Shown: positions 1 to 11,822 of the stretch, one piece after another
How positions within the stretch are numbered: the first letter of the stretch is position 1
Layout: every line of letters starts with the position of its first letter
Assembly: GCF_001640805.2 (NCBI RefSeq)
Contig: NC_066855.1
Location: 186,001 to 250,000 of the forward strand
DNA from: Lates calcarifer
Taxonomy: Eukaryota > Chordata > Actinopteri > Centropomidae
Length of the DNA: 64,000 bases
Direction: 5' to 3'
The notes under the pieces: generated by a model
The model's input: only the letters and a program-made list of their open reading frames with translations
Told to the model about the DNA's origin: nothing
Databases searched by the model: none
Made by a program: the position numbers and the translations under genes

Positions 1-128
1 TGACCTGTACTCTTTGACTCAGAGGAACCAAGCTAGTTCCAGTGACACTGTACTCAAACTAGAGGGATTACATTTTTGGAGAGAAACATTGGTGTAGCCA
101 GACTAGTTGTGTGGCTTTGTGGATGGTT

Positions 129-312
129 GGCCCACCACTCTGGCACAGACTGAAATGTCTCTGCTATCTTTGAATGGATTACCACAAAATTTTGTACAGA
201 GATTTATGGATCCGGGGGTCTTTGACTCCAGGATCCCCTGACTGACCCTTGATCCCCAGACATTCTTGGGTTCTAGTGTAATGTCTCAACAACTGTTGGA
301 TAGATTGCCAGA
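129..312 (+). repeat. Old teleost interspersed repeat, copy 1
   Basis: The stretch carries words of a repeat I recognise as very common in fish introns: CCACCACTCTGG, CAGACTGAAATGTCTC, a TTGGAT(A/G)GATTGCC-like phrase near the end, and AAATTTTGTACAGA in the middle. Related pieces occur at 10388-10560 and 51121-51315 (opposite orientation) and at 35891-35945 (same orientation). It has no coding capacity and I do not know its class. The copy is diverged and internally shortened. Confidence 0.6.
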
Positions 313-1815
313 CTATAGTCAGATTTATCCTTTAAGCCAAAGAGAAAAATTGCAGTAGGTCTTTGGTATACCTCAAAACAGCTCAACAATCCATCATACG
401 AGGCATTTCACCCAGGTATGTACATTATTATTTAAAGTTTTTGGAATGAAACAATCCACTTCAATCCAGCAACAGTCAGCACCTTGAAAACCTAGAGTGG
501 TTGAAGGCTGTAAGGCTTAGAAGGCCTTGTGTATCAGTGAAACATGCATCTCTAGTGCCTACAATCAGTACTGTGTACAAAGAACCAACCAAAATAGAAT
601 TTAATACTCATTTAGGTGAATGAATCACATCCTCTATTGAAGCTGCTGCCTGCAGACATGAGATCAAACACGGCTGTGTTCCAGTGATCCTCTGAGTCGG
701 CATCACAGATTTTCCAAATTTAAGATTGATGGTGATGATGTTGGCTGCTTCAGCTCTGCTTTGAGTTAATGTAGCACAAGAGAGGGCAAAAAGATGGAGA
801 TGGAGAAAAAGGTGGTGCAGTTTGGATGTGTGTTGTATTCTGAAGCGTGTGTTTCCACAGTCAGCCAGTATTAACTGGTGCTGACGACCTGCTGATCCCC
901 GGCGCTGCTCCCAACTCACAGGGTGTCATCTGGAGGAGCTGTTCACCACCACTCGCCCATATTGACTTTTGACTCGGCGGGTTTTATGTTCCTGCTGAAA
1001 TCAGCGCAGTCTCTGAAGAGAGCCCCCGGCACCCCACCCCACCCCTTTGTTTTCAGTGCAAATGAAATATTGATGAGAAGCCCTGGCCCCTTTTATTCAT
1101 TTATTCCTTCACTCATTCCTGCTCTGGCTTTTTTCTCTGCCTTGCTATTTTGCCTCTATTTTCTAGGTCCCTCTATCTTGTTTATTATCACTTCCTCTAT
1201 TATTGTGTTTCTGGTGCAAACTTCAAGCAGATAGTGGAGAAAAAGACAGTAAAAAAGGGTTTGTAAGAGCTCCCTCTCAGACGATATACATAAGAATGAA
1301 CACATTTAACATGGTGCCACTTGATTTGTTTTTGATTTGCTATGGCCCATACATTTGGTTAAATATTTAGCTGATTTGCTGTGATTAATTGACTTGAACA
1401 GGGAGGAGCACAGCGGGTAGTAGTATTTGATGGATTGGTACTTGGATTAGGAATCCTCCAGTTAATCTGAGCAGTGCATCAAGATCTTACTAGACTAAAT
1501 GCAAACCAAGGTAAGTGGTAAGTTTTCAAATGGTTACTCTGCATTATGCAGATGTATGAATGAGTATGAAACAAATCAAAGACGCACAAAATATACACGA
1601 GGTTCATACAGCAGTGCAGCCAGAGAGACGGAGCAGGTCCAACAGAATGTAGCAGGTGGAGATGGTGTTGATATTGATGGTGAGGTACTCAGGTACATTT
1701 TAAACAAAACAAAGAAAATGTAAATTTCATTGTGTAGTGATTTTACATCAATATTTGATCAACACAAACCACAATGGCCCTACCACTGTTCTTTGCATTA
1801 CAGTAGTCATATACT
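313..1815. other. Non-coding, no gene seen
   Basis: I see no exon, RNA gene or recognisable transposon. The two 103-codon ORFs here (608-919 minus, 923-1234 plus) have low-complexity hydrophobic or biased translations and no supporting splice context. Around 1040-1120 the text is repeat-free and resembles a conserved non-coding block, but this is weak. Confidence 0.5.
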
Positions 1816-2030
1816 GTGGCATCTGGGGGACCTACCTGTTGTTGCGTAGGTCCCCCTCATGTCACGAGCAGCTCTGACCCATCGTACATGGACATGGGAC
1901 CTCTGAGGATGTCCTGTGGTGTCTGGAACTGGGACATTGGCAGCAGACCCATTGGATCCTATGGTTGTGGGTTGGGGCATCCATGGATCAGGCTTGTTTC
2001 AGGGCATCCCACAGATCCAAGGGAGGAAAG
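1816..2030 (-). mobile_element. Tc1/mariner-type transposase tail, copy A (relic)
   Basis: Read on the minus strand this is the C-terminal end of a Tc1/mariner transposase of a family widespread in fish. It is the same family as 34916-35410: both share AGGTCCCCCTCAT, CAGCTCTGACC, GGACATGGGA and GGGACATTGGCAGCAGA. Only the last part of the gene is present; the catalytic centre and upstream exon are missing. The region around the transposase end forms a perfect 11-bp inverted repeat (1825-1835 with 1846-1856). The copy is truncated at about 2025, has no intact reading frame and cannot be active. Confidence 0.75.
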
Positions 2031-2640
2031 ACTGACAACATCTGAAAAGATAGGTGAAAAGAGAATGGGGAGATGAGGGGTGGAACATGTTGGAAATGAA
2101 TTCTTCTCCAGTAACATCCCCTGTACACCATTATTCTTATCCCCCTAGACCATGGCATTCTAATTAACATTTATAAAATACAATTTGTTTTCAGAGAGCG
2201 TGAGAGCAGAGAGAATGAAGGGAAAGGGGATGAGAGCAGGATGCTTCATGATTTGATGGAACAAGTTGACAGGAATTACAAAGGAGTGCGGGCCGAATTC
2301 AAGAAGGCAGTGCACTGCAGAACTGAGACAGAGGCAATTAACCAGCATACACAAGTAAGATAAAGAGAGTGGCATATGATGCGAGCAGCCCTGAAAATAA
2401 GCCAGAAGCCGTTTCACAGAGGGGAGGGCTGGAGTCAGGACCCTGGAAAGACACTTTAAACAGCCTTTCCAGACATAACATGTCAGCAGCATAATGCTTG
2501 TTCCTGCTTGTTAAATTCTACTGGACCAGTGTAGTCCATTTGTCTCTCTTTATCTGTGTTTGCCACTGCCTGTCGTATAAACCAAATAATTACTCATTTC
2601 TTACACTGAATTGTAACTTTTTTGTCTTCTGTATTTCTTA
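2031..2640. other. Non-coding spacer between two relics
   Basis: Nothing recognisable. A 110-codon minus-strand ORF at 2160-2492 is not backed by any motif or splice site. The stretch 2200-2500 is purine-rich on the plus strand and reads as unique sequence. Confidence 0.4.
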
Positions 2641-3055
2641 TTTTTTGACTCACTGATAAGTTTCATCCAGCTTTATAGATAAGTACAGCTGAGTGATAAC
2701 TGTGTAGTAATGGGAATTTATATGGAGCCTCCTGATAATACTGCCTAAAGGAACCCTGTGGAACTCCATCACTAACCTTTGTATGCATGGAAGAGTCATT
2801 GTTAACATGAAAAACTCGACTCTGTTAAGTATGACTTAAACCATCAGTAGGTTCTAGCAGGACAAGTGTAGAGAGAAGTCCATTGTGTGAGGAAGTCCAC
2901 GAGAAGATCATTGGTAACTCTCACCAGTGCTGTTTCTGTGCTACAGTGCATTTTACTGAGAAGGTCTTGTAGTGCACAGTCAGCCAAAGCAGCACTGCTG
3001 GCTGCTGTATTCCTCTGCTTCTTCAAGAAATCAGAGAAAGACTCAGAACCACAGA
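2641..3055 (-). pseudogene. L2/Rex-like LINE reverse transcriptase relic (minus strand)
   Basis: The minus-strand translation gives STETALVRVTNDLLVD (about 2940-2880), the standard phrase of fish L2-type reverse transcriptases just before the catalytic core. Lower down it gives TQLYLSIKLDE (about 2700-2665), which normally follows the YADD box. In place of YADD the sequence reads YTVI, so the catalytic aspartates are gone. Stops and frameshifts separate the blocks and there is a large internal deletion between them. It is a dead copy of the same general LINE type as 28695-29835, inserted in the opposite orientation. Confidence 0.8.
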
Positions 3056-6000
3056 ACAAATAACCAGAGCCCTAAGAAGTGAGTAAGATCAAACAGACAC
3101 AGTAGGAGGCTTGAAATTAAATAACAGGAGGGAAGGAGTCTGATTGTAATGCTTGCATCTGAGTGGAAAATCAGTCATCAGATGACAAAAAGCTTTTACA
3201 GCCACTTACTTGGGAACACTCATCCACTCAGGAGTAATTAGTGCTTTATGAAAGGACACTTGATCTGGCTACTTATTGATTCTGTGTAACTTGGCAACTC
3301 CTCACAGAGACCGGTTTTAGACTGGATGTTTATGTAGACGTGAAAGTTGGGACAATAGTGTTTGTCTGGTAACAGTTCTATATTTTTATTCGTTAGAGCC
3401 ACGAGGCAGGTGAAGACAGACCTGCTGAGAGTCCAAGCAGTGTCAGAGTGGCTCATATTTCTTTGCATCTCACAGTGTTCCTCTGTAATAGTTTGGTTGC
3501 AGTCTTTGTGGGATGGTTTGTGGTTTGTGTGTTTCCTCTCATCACTCTGATTCTGTCAACAAAGTCAGGATCCTTGTCCCATTTCCATCCTAACTGCAGC
3601 TTTCCATTTTCAGCACTTCCATGGGCTCCCCCACCTCTCACTCCATACTCACTCCTGTGAGGGGATGTGCCCTCATTTCTTACTTTCTTTATTCCTCCTC
3701 CCTCTCTCCATCCCTGACTTACTTTATCTGGGTGTCACTGTGTCAAAATGTATTTGGAGCTAAATTATTATTAGAGAACTGGAGGCAATCAAGAGACTGG
3801 TACGGCAGACGGGCAGCTCGACAGAATGTGTAAATGCATATGTGCTGGGTTATATGTGTGTGTTTATGTGTGTGAGAGCTGATATAGGAGAGAGTATAGC
3901 AAGCTGGAAGAAAGAGATTACTCAGAAACCCAGGGGGAGCCCAGCACAGAGCCCTGCAGCTCTCCTTACAGCCTGGAGAATGCTAATTTAATAGTGCTGT
4001 GTTGTATGTGAATGTGTGTGTTGGAGCACAGAGGACACGTAGCTGTTAGTTAATGATTTCTAATATAATCAATCAATGCTGGTGTTGAAGCATGAAGTCT
4101 GCTGTTACCTCACCTTTCTGCTGGAAGCAGTTCATTTCATGCTGGAAAACATCCTCAGCGCAGAGTGATGCTGCTCATGTTTTTCTCTGTGTTTCCTACA
4201 CTCCCCGACAACAGTTAGGTCTGTTCTGCAGAGCTGACAGGACACAGCGAGTCCCAACGAGTCCCAACTGCAGCGACGACTTACTCTGCTGAACACATCA
4301 CCAAAACACCAAAGGAGCAGATGAACAGATGCTGTTGGTCCCTCAGGTGGGCTCTACACATTTGAAGGTCTACATCACTGAAGATGAATGTTGGTAACAT
4401 TCAGACTGAATGAAAGACCGTCCACCACAGGTTCAGTTCCATTTGTTGGCATTGGGCCTTATGAAAATGGCTAACGCGGCTCCATCTCATGCGTCGCTAA
4501 CAGAAGGTGATTTTGAACTTTAGAACTTTATTGTCCAACGAGGCCAGAAAATCAACAAACAACGTCAGGAGGCTGTAATCAATGATGTTGTGTCACTGCA
4601 TCGATGGTGAATCGTCCATGTCGGCATCGCGATGCATCGTAGAAATTATCATTTTCAACACCACTGCCAGGAGTGAGACATAAAAATGATCAGATTAATA
4701 AACCAAACAAACAGAACACCTGTCCATCTTCATGAATCATGACTGTGGCTCTGATGTGAGCAGGACCGAGCTAAAAGAAGGAGTCACAGCGCAGTTTCAC
4801 AGAACAACTGTCACTGTGTTTGACAGATGCAGTGACAGGTCCAGGCGGTCAGTCTGTCTCTGAGCAGACCGTCCAATCCCACAAACACACACACACACAT
4901 TCAACATATTCCATTTCACAGTCTGCTGGAGTCTGGTGATCTCTCCAATCTGTGAAGCTCATACCCTGACTCCCAGTGACCCCCAAACAATTTTAGAGTG
5001 ATATCTATGAATACATTACACAGCAGTCAAACACCCTGGGACAGAGGCGGGGGGAGGGTCAGGATTTTCAGTCAGGCTTTGCTGGTCGCTGTCGTTCTGC
5101 TCGTGGAGGCCTGTCTGAGGTCCGCTGCAAAAAATACTCCTCGTACACGTCCTTTAGTTTTAAAGAGAAATCCCAGATTCATCATAAAACCCAGGACTTA
5201 TTGTTTGTGGTCTTCACCATTACACAGTGAGAACAGAGTTTAATTTCTGCAGACCAAGCAGTCAGACGGTCAGACAGGTCGTAAACAATTTCCTCGTCGG
5301 TGAAAATATTCAGTGTTTTACAGACTCCTCCAGAGAAAGTGGATAAACTGTTAGCTTGTTTAAAACCTGTTTAACTCTGACCGTTACCTGACGTATGAAT
5401 CGGCCCAGTGCTGCTGTTCGAGACGATTATCTCCTCTCACATCGCACACAGTCTGTTGATAGAAATAATTAGTCCAACTATAAGTCTGTAGTTTTTTGTG
5501 TAGGATGTTGAAACATTGGGCAGCAGAGGTCAACTTTCTCCAGAACAAACCAGCTTACATCAATATAAATGAACCAAATGTCATTTTCTTGATGTTAAGA
5601 GTGGAAAGTCTCTGCTGTGTTTTCATTCCACTGATAATAAAGAGAAATTGGATTGTTAAGGCTGAAGAGTTTGTAGTGAGGTCAGTTTTGTCGATGAGTC
5701 GACCTCTGAACGAACAGTTCAACAGCTGTGGAACAATGTGGGTTTGAATTTGAAATGTTTCAGTCACCTGCTGTTCATGTCGATTACCTTAAAGTACCTG
5801 TTCCTGTGAATTAATTACCTTAAAGTGCAGAGTCAGTGTGTAATGATGCTGCTGTTTTCCTGCTGTCCATTTGTGAAAACATCTACGAGAATAAAGTTCG
5901 TCGTCGTGTGTCTGCGCTGCCCGGCCCTCCCATTCTGACATTTAACTGCTGTTTTCCTTTCCTTATGCTAATGAGGTTTGTTAAAAGAACAGCGGGTACC

Positions 6001-6570
6001 CTTCTCAGTGCCCAGCTGCACCTCACACTGATCATGGTGTTACATCAGTGTCTAACGGAGGCGCTGGGTGCTCGTCTCTCTCTGCAGGTGCTCAGGTTAT
6101 TTGGATTATAGCTGCTTCACTGAGCAGAGAGCGCCGATAGATCACACATTAGCAGTGGATGAATTATGAACGTTCCTTCACATTTACACACACACGTGTT
6201 ATAAACTAACAAAGTCAGAGTTATTTTTGACTCCAGGGTTCTGAGAACTAAAAGCTCTGTTTATTCTCCGAACACACAGAGACAATAACATGCAGTCGAC
6301 CAGGAGAAGCACTGATGCTAACGCAGCGCTGCTCTTTACAACGGTCATGGTTTTAGGGGCGGAGTTATACTGAGCAGTGGCTCCAGTGCGTCACCAAGCC
6401 ACCGTTTTAGACCCGCCCATAAAATCCTGAGAATGAAAGTGATGACTCCAGATACCAGAGGTTACACTTGTTTTCAGGAACTATTTTCAAACATATATAA
6501 TGTGTTCAGAGACAAATCTCTTTTCCCTTACAGTCGTCCCAGTATGTGAAGCTGTGTGATACTTTATGAT
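3056..6570. other. Non-coding, mostly unique sequence
   Basis: No gene is supported. ORFs here are at most 91 codons and overlap on both strands. A short (CA)n lies at 4885-4899. At about 4596-4660 the words TCGCGATGCATCG and ATCGATGGTGAATCG resemble the ends of fish hAT-like elements, but no element can be delimited. Around 6350-6500 a GGGGCGGAGTTA...GACCCGCCCATAAAATCC phrase also has the feel of a dispersed repeat. These two are suspicions only. Confidence 0.45.
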
Positions 6571-6574
6571 CTGT

Positions 6575-6855
6575 TGCCTGAGTGACTCCTGTTTCATAGT
6601 TTCTGGTGTGTTCAGGATGGAGTTTCAGCTCTAGGTTTGAAGTGGATTCTGTCTCTCGTTTCTGGTTTCCTGGTTATATTTTGATATCCCTGTCCCTGGT
6701 GCTCCTTGTGTAGCACTTCCTGTTTTATTCTGAAGTCTCCCTGACCAGCCAGTGAGTTTTTGTTGTACTTTTGGTTTTGGTTTAAATAAATTCCCTGACC
6801 AAACCTTGACGTCTGCACTGTGTGTACTGGTCCCTGTGTCACCCTGATCACAGCC
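6575..6855 (+). repeat. Possible retroelement 3' end / solo-LTR-like sequence
   Basis: This is a T-rich, CCTG-rich stretch with GTTTTGGTTTAAATAAATTCC followed within 50 bp by CTGCACTGTGTGTACTGGTCCC and a GTGTCACCCTGATCACA end. The arrangement (pyrimidine-rich body, AATAAA, short conserved tail) resembles the terminal region of fish LTR or non-LTR retroelements. No coding part or second LTR is nearby, so class and borders are guesses. Confidence 0.35.
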
Positions 6856-7214
6856 TCTAGAAACTTATCCTGTTGAAAAATGCAACAAGCATCTGTGCTG
6901 GACGTCTGGTCAGAGTTTGGTTTGAGCGGTTAACAGCTCACTGACAACCCATCTCATTCTCTTTGAGTGTAACACACTAACACTGGTGTTAGAGCAGAGA
7001 GGACTGGACGTTAGCTCAGGCTCTGAAACCAGTGAAACGCCAGTTCAGGGAAATAATAACCCAGGTGATGAAGCAGGTCATTGTGGAAGCTGCTGCACAG
7101 AGAGCGGTCAGACTGCTGACGAATGAACGGCTGTCAGCACACAGCCTGGTCCTGTGCCTCGTCAGCGGTGAGAAATACATACGAGGAACCCACAGCTCAT
7201 TAGTCTGCACACAC

Positions 7215-7215
<1 letters not shown>
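6856..7215. other. Non-coding, no gene seen
   Basis: An open frame from 7014 runs to a GTGAGAAAT donor-like site at 7171, which would give a short exon. It lacks a good acceptor or any family motif, so I do not call it. Confidence 0.4.

Positions 7216-7256
<41 letters not shown>
7216..7256. repeat. (CA)n microsatellite, 41 bp
   Basis: An uninterrupted AC/CA dinucleotide tract, preceded by an imperfect ACACA. The short ORFs that read through it on both strands are artefacts of the repeat. Confidence 0.98.
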
Positions 7257-7258
<2 letters not shown>

Positions 7259-9377
7259 TAGATGTAGATGTGGATAGATGAGTGAACAGGTCTGTCAGAG
7301 CTCAGGTAAAACCAGGTCTGTGTCCTGATCCTGATCAGTCTGATAATCCTGAGGATCTACCAACCAAAGTACGACTGCAGCTCTGCTTTAAGATAACATG
7401 ACCTGCTCCTCAGCTTAATCTGGATTTACCCAAAACCAACGTCTATACACAAGCACACAACAGGAGGTATATGACAGAGACGTAGCTTTGAGCACAGCTG
7501 TGCAACATTTATTAAAAGATAATCAAATCTAAAATGAATCATTTAAAAAGTTTGGTAAGAGACTCATGTAAATACTTTGTTGTTTTAAAGTTAGGGCTGG
7601 TTGAAATGCTAAAATGAGCAGGAACAGGTGCTCAGTAATTTTAATGCAGTGTGTAAAATATTTAAATGATTTCTAAACAAATCTAAAAGGTTAAAATGAA
7701 ATGGGACCAACTGTTCGGGTGAGAGAGGTGTTCAGCTCCACTATCAACTAATACAACAAATACCAAACTGCATTCAAAGAGACAGAACGACAAACAGACT
7801 GCTGACCTCAGCCAAACACACAGAGATGCTGCTTGAGGACCTAAAGCATCATGCATTATCTTATCAGCTTGTTGTCACAGGCTGCCAGTGGATGAAGTGG
7901 TGATGTTAATGCTGCATCCTCCTCACTGTGACTGAGACTGACCATCATGAGAGGGAGAAGTAAAACAGAAGGTGACCTGAGCACCAGTAGGTGTCCTCAT
8001 TCAACAGTGAGAGGAATCAGCCTGCAGATATTACATGACCACATCAGTTACAACACCTTGCAGCCTTAAATCCTGATCCACCAAATCCACTCACTACAGA
8101 AGGTCCAGTTACAGTTAGATCATCCCACTCAGCTCCAGTCCGACAGGTAGAATTCATCAATCACTCGTCCCATGATCTCATTCAAAGTATCAGTTTCTCT
8201 GAGACATTGTCTGCACAGCCAGTCCTGAAGCAGCTGCACTCAAGTCAAAGTATTTTCACTTTATAATCAAAAGTCTTCAAGAAGTCAATATACCACAAAC
8301 CAATGTAACACTGAGTACTGTTGGTATGCATGTATTAAACAGAAAGCAAAGCATCATGGGGCATGGAGATGATCTGAACCTCATCCTCTCCTTTAAAACC
8401 CTCCATGTTCTTTGAAAAACAGATAGGAATCAGATGTTAGATGTGGAAGTCTGACAGACGTATCAGATCCGACTTCATCAGGAATAAACCTCACATATTT
8501 ATTTTCCTTGCTTCTGTTCTGATGCACACAGCGACCGGCGGATGAAAGATGACGACGGAGAGATAATGTTCAGTTTGTATTACATGGAAATATGTCCAGT
8601 GTATTCTGTTCTTGAAACAGAGACGGGATTATTATCCACTTTATGAAACATACCATCAGAAACATCAGGTACATGCACAGCAGACCCTGGGAAACTAAAA
8701 GGAAAGGAAGTGATAGCACTCTACAGTAAACAAGCAGCGACAGGGTCCATAAGCTCGCAGTAACAGGAATGTTCATTTCCACACGTGTGATTCAGAGCAG
8801 CTGTCATGAGCTGCGTTACAGGAAATAACAGCTGCACACGTTGTGGAGTCGTTTCAGCTCCAGCTTCACCTCGGGAGCCTTTTGTCAGGGAGAGGAGAGC
8901 GAGAGACAGAAGGAGGGAATTTGTGTTGGTGTGTGTGATATTTACCTTCCACTTCCCACTGTATACAGTGTATGAAGCCCTCTGTGTCATGTATGTACAC
9001 ATTTAAACAAACACACGGTCTCTTAGTGCAGACTCAAAGTGTGTTCTGATGTGGGGGAGCAGCAGCAGACAGATCGATAGCGACAGTCGGTAATGACTGC
9101 TGTGATTCTGCTGGACCTTTGGGGGCTGACCCGGCACCTCCCCTCAAACTCACCACGGCCTCTGCAGCTCCTCCGTTCATTACCTCTGCTGGGGGGGGTT
9201 CTTCTTTCCTTCTTTCCTTTTCTGTGTAGAAGCAGTGAAGAAAGGTTTCAGAATCACACACAATGAGGTCATGACACTGTGCAGCTTATACACCCGCAAA
9301 GACATTTTCATCAGCCTTACCAAGTTCTTTTCCTCCATTACATTCGACTTTACACACCACAGCTCTGAGGATGATAT
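7257..9377. other. Non-coding, no gene seen
   Basis: Unique-looking sequence. The hydrophobic minus-strand ORF at 8570-8782 and the ORF pair at 8721-9006 overlap on both strands and show no family motif. I see no transposon in this stretch. Confidence 0.45.
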
Positions 9378-9428
9378 TTTTCCTCCACTCTACTTTTACA
9401 ATTTCTAGTTACTTCACTGTTTAAGAGA
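9378..9428 (+). repeat. Fragment of hAT-type MITE family (internal part)
   Basis: The phrase CTCCACTCTACTTTTA followed by CTAGTTACTTCACTGTTTAAGA matches the inner part of the abundant teleost MITE whose terminus begins CAGTGGTGGAA. A terminal piece of the same family seems to lie at 20109-20191. Only about 50 bp remain, with no termini or target duplication. Confidence 0.45.
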
Positions 9429-10261
9429 TGATGAGTTGATGAAAAATCTTGCTCTGTCGTAGGATTTAGTATCCTGGTCCAGCCTCCATAACATGAATGA
9501 GTGAGCCACAGCTCACATTATCTCCTCTCTGCTGATATGCAGATAAGAGGCAGCATGAACCCTCTGGCATGAAACCACACAGCATTTGAGGAAGTGAAAG
9601 GTGAGAGAGGCTGGTTAATGTGGCCCTGAGAGGGCACCAAGTAGAACTTTCAGACCTGTTAAAGACCTCAGAGGTGTGGCCCAAACGTCTCCCTGTGGTC
9701 ACGATAAAAATACCCGACAGAGTGTGCTCTGAGAGGGAAACATCGGCAGCCTCTGACCCCACTGAAGCATATTCCTCCTCTGACAGGACGAGTGTTCACT
9801 GAGTCAGGATGTGATGTGAGATTAATCCCAGCTGTAGCCCCGGGAGTCCAGGACCTCGCAACTATGATCCAATCACCCCAAGGCCAGGACGTTTTCTCAC
9901 ATCATGATCACTCCTCTGTCACCACGATCTCTCCATCCTCAGGTGGAAGGTGATGGAGGAGGAGGAGCGGAGGGAAGTTTTGTGTCATTATTCCGCCACA
10001 GTAAACTTTAGTGACGGTCCGACAGGCTCAAACACAGAAGTTACCTCGGTGATCTGTCATGTCTGAGCTGAGGAGAACTTATGTGTGAGCTCCTCAGGGA
10101 GAGAGGAGGCAGCTCGGAGTCCAGGTCTCTGCTCTCAAAATGTACTGAGACCACAAAGTGACACTTTTATAAAAGGTCAAGTGAAAGTCGCGATGAACCC
10201 AATGCAGCCTGTGGTGAGACACAGATGCAGTGGTTATTTAATAACCATAAACTACTGAGGT
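9429..10261. other. Non-coding, no gene seen
   Basis: Unique-looking sequence. The ORFs 9466-9762 (minus) and 9620-9802 (plus) overlap each other and carry no motif. Confidence 0.45.
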
Positions 10262-10327
10262 GCAGTGTGTTCAGAAAGTATTCAGACCCTTTGCTATCAC
10301 ACTTGAAATGTAGCTCAGGTTCAGGTG
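10262..10327 (+). mobile_element. Tc1-like transposon, truncated 5' segment
   Basis: It begins with GCAGTGTGTTCAGAAAGTATTCAGACCC, cut here at CAGAAAGTATTCAGACCC for the best-preserved part, and continues with TTTGCTATCACACTTGAAAT and TAGCTCAGGT. That is the order found in the 5' end of a common fish Tc1-like element. The same terminal word occurs in the complete MITE at 17703-17930. The copy stops after about 65 bp and no transposase follows. Confidence 0.75.
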
Positions 10328-10387
10328 GAAAAGGAGGGGCTTTTGTGTGGGGGGCCAACAGGAAGTGAGGAACTGGCTCGGCTGGAG

Positions 10388-10560
10388 CCTCATGGTGGCG
10401 CCACAGGAACGACCGGGGTATCACTAAACTCAGGAGATTTCATCCTGTGACAATTTGATGACAATCAAACATGTAGCTGCTGAGATATGTACCTCAGGGT
10501 CAAAGAGGTGGACTGACTGATGGACATATTTCCAGAGCAGATATCATGGCTGAAAAGCAT
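10388..10560 (-). repeat. Old teleost interspersed repeat, copy 2 (reverse)
   Basis: The plus strand shows CTCATGGTGGCG, GTATCACTAAACTCAGGAG, TTCATCCTGTGACAAT and GTGGACTGACTGATGGACAT in the order expected of the reverse complement of the family at 129-312. It is diverged and carries no coding sequence. Confidence 0.6.
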
Positions 10561-11512
10561 TTGTATTAGTTCCAAATTTACAACAGACTTAATAAAAGAG
10601 AGGGCAGGCAGACTCTGACTACATTCTTGACTGTCACTGAGTTGGAGACCAAATTGTAAAATAATTGTGTTTCTGTCTCCAGTTAAGTTTTATCAGATGT
10701 ATGAACGCAGTTTTTCTTTAGGACTGTCTCTGTCACTTGGTGCTTGTCCAATCTAAGAAACAATGTGTGGTGGTATTTTGTGGCTTCACAGCTCCTTTAG
10801 AATATTGATGTGTCCACTGGCCATATTCCCATTTCACAGTGAGGGAGTAGACAGCCTTCATTAGAGCGTGTATCAGACGGGTTTTTGTGTCTCCATCAGT
10901 CACCGGGGATCCAGCAGTGGGACGTTCTCTGCTGGGCCACTTAATAACCCCTGCAGGGACAGTAAGTCCTGCCCATCCCTCACCCTGACACCTTAACAGC
11001 AGCCTAAAGTGGGACGGCATGATCTGTTAACTCATAATACTTTGTCCAGAGGAAGGCAGGCACCTCCGCCATCATCTCATAAATTACATCGTGATCAGGA
11101 TGGAAGTAGGGCAGCGTGGCTGGAGCATCCTGTCATAACACTGCCTGATCGCAGGGCTGACACAACTGTAAGTGTGTCATGGTGACTGGTGTTAGCGCTC
11201 ACCTAGAGGTGCTGTGATTGTTGGTCTAGATAACAGGCTGCAGTGTTTATAATGTGCAACACTCATCATCTACCTCATCTGTTGGATTATAGTGAATATT
11301 ATTTCCAGTGGCTCTGTGACTTGATGCATTGGATGTGTCATTACCAATGTGTGTAGTTCTACATTTTGGACCGATTCACTTTCTCTGTAATGATTGGATC
11401 AGAAGGCAGATATCAGTCTCATGTTTCATCACCTGAAGCTGATTAGAACAATGTGCCCTCAGCCTCACCTGTTCTCATGAGATCTGGGTTGTGACTGAAA
11501 GATTGAGATTGT
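10561..11512. other. Non-coding, no gene seen
   Basis: Unique-looking sequence. The 95-codon minus ORF at 10733-11020 has no recognisable features. Confidence 0.45.
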
Positions 11513-11800
11513 GGATTCAGGCGGCTGAGATGAGTTTCCTCTGCTGGGCTCAGCCTTAGAGTCAGGGTGAGGAGCTCAGAGTAGAGTCGCTGCTCCTTGT
11601 ATCTGGTCAGGATCCTCCCGGGCGGCTTCCTTTGAAAGTTTTCTGGGAACGCCCAGCGGGGAGGAGACCCGGGGTAGACCCAGAGCTCACTGGAGAGATT
11701 ATAAATCTCATCTGTTCTGAGAACGCCTCAGAATCCTCCAGGAGGAGCTGGAAAACGTTGCTAAGGAAAAGGACGTCTGGAATACTCCGGATAAGAGGAG
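11513..11800 (+). pseudogene. LINE ORF2 C-terminal relic (RTE-like), plus strand
   Basis: The plus-strand translation near 11640-11780 reads ETRGRPRAHWRDYKSHLF, then a stop, then ERLRILQEELENVAKEKDVW. This is the C-terminal tail phrase (GRPRxRWRDYVSRL...ERLGIPPDELEEVA) of a non-LTR retrotransposon protein found throughout fish genomes. Upstream the nucleotide words GTCAGGGTGAGGAGCTCAGA and GCTGCTCCT also match that family. It contains a stop and at least one frameshift, and only the extreme 3' part of the element is present, as expected of 5'-truncated LINE insertions. The clade name is my best guess. Confidence 0.75.
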
Positions 11801-11804
11801 GAAA

Positions 11805-11822
11805 ATGATGATGATGATGATG
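11805..11822. repeat. (ATG)n short microsatellite
   Basis: Six trinucleotide units directly downstream of the LINE tail. They may derive from the element's 3' end or be an independent expansion. Confidence 0.85.

Noticed and set aside
4596..4660. TCGCGATGCATCG words resembling a hAT-like terminus
   Set aside because: No inverted partner or target duplication could be found.
7014..7170. Short open stretch ending at a GTGAGAAAT donor-like site
   Set aside because: Weak acceptor, no recognised family, and the frame is only about 50 codons.
8570..8782. 70-codon hydrophobic minus-strand ORF resembling a membrane protein
   Set aside because: Hydrophobicity reflects purine-rich plus-strand DNA. 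It has no conserved motif, and another minus-strand ORF overlaps its end.
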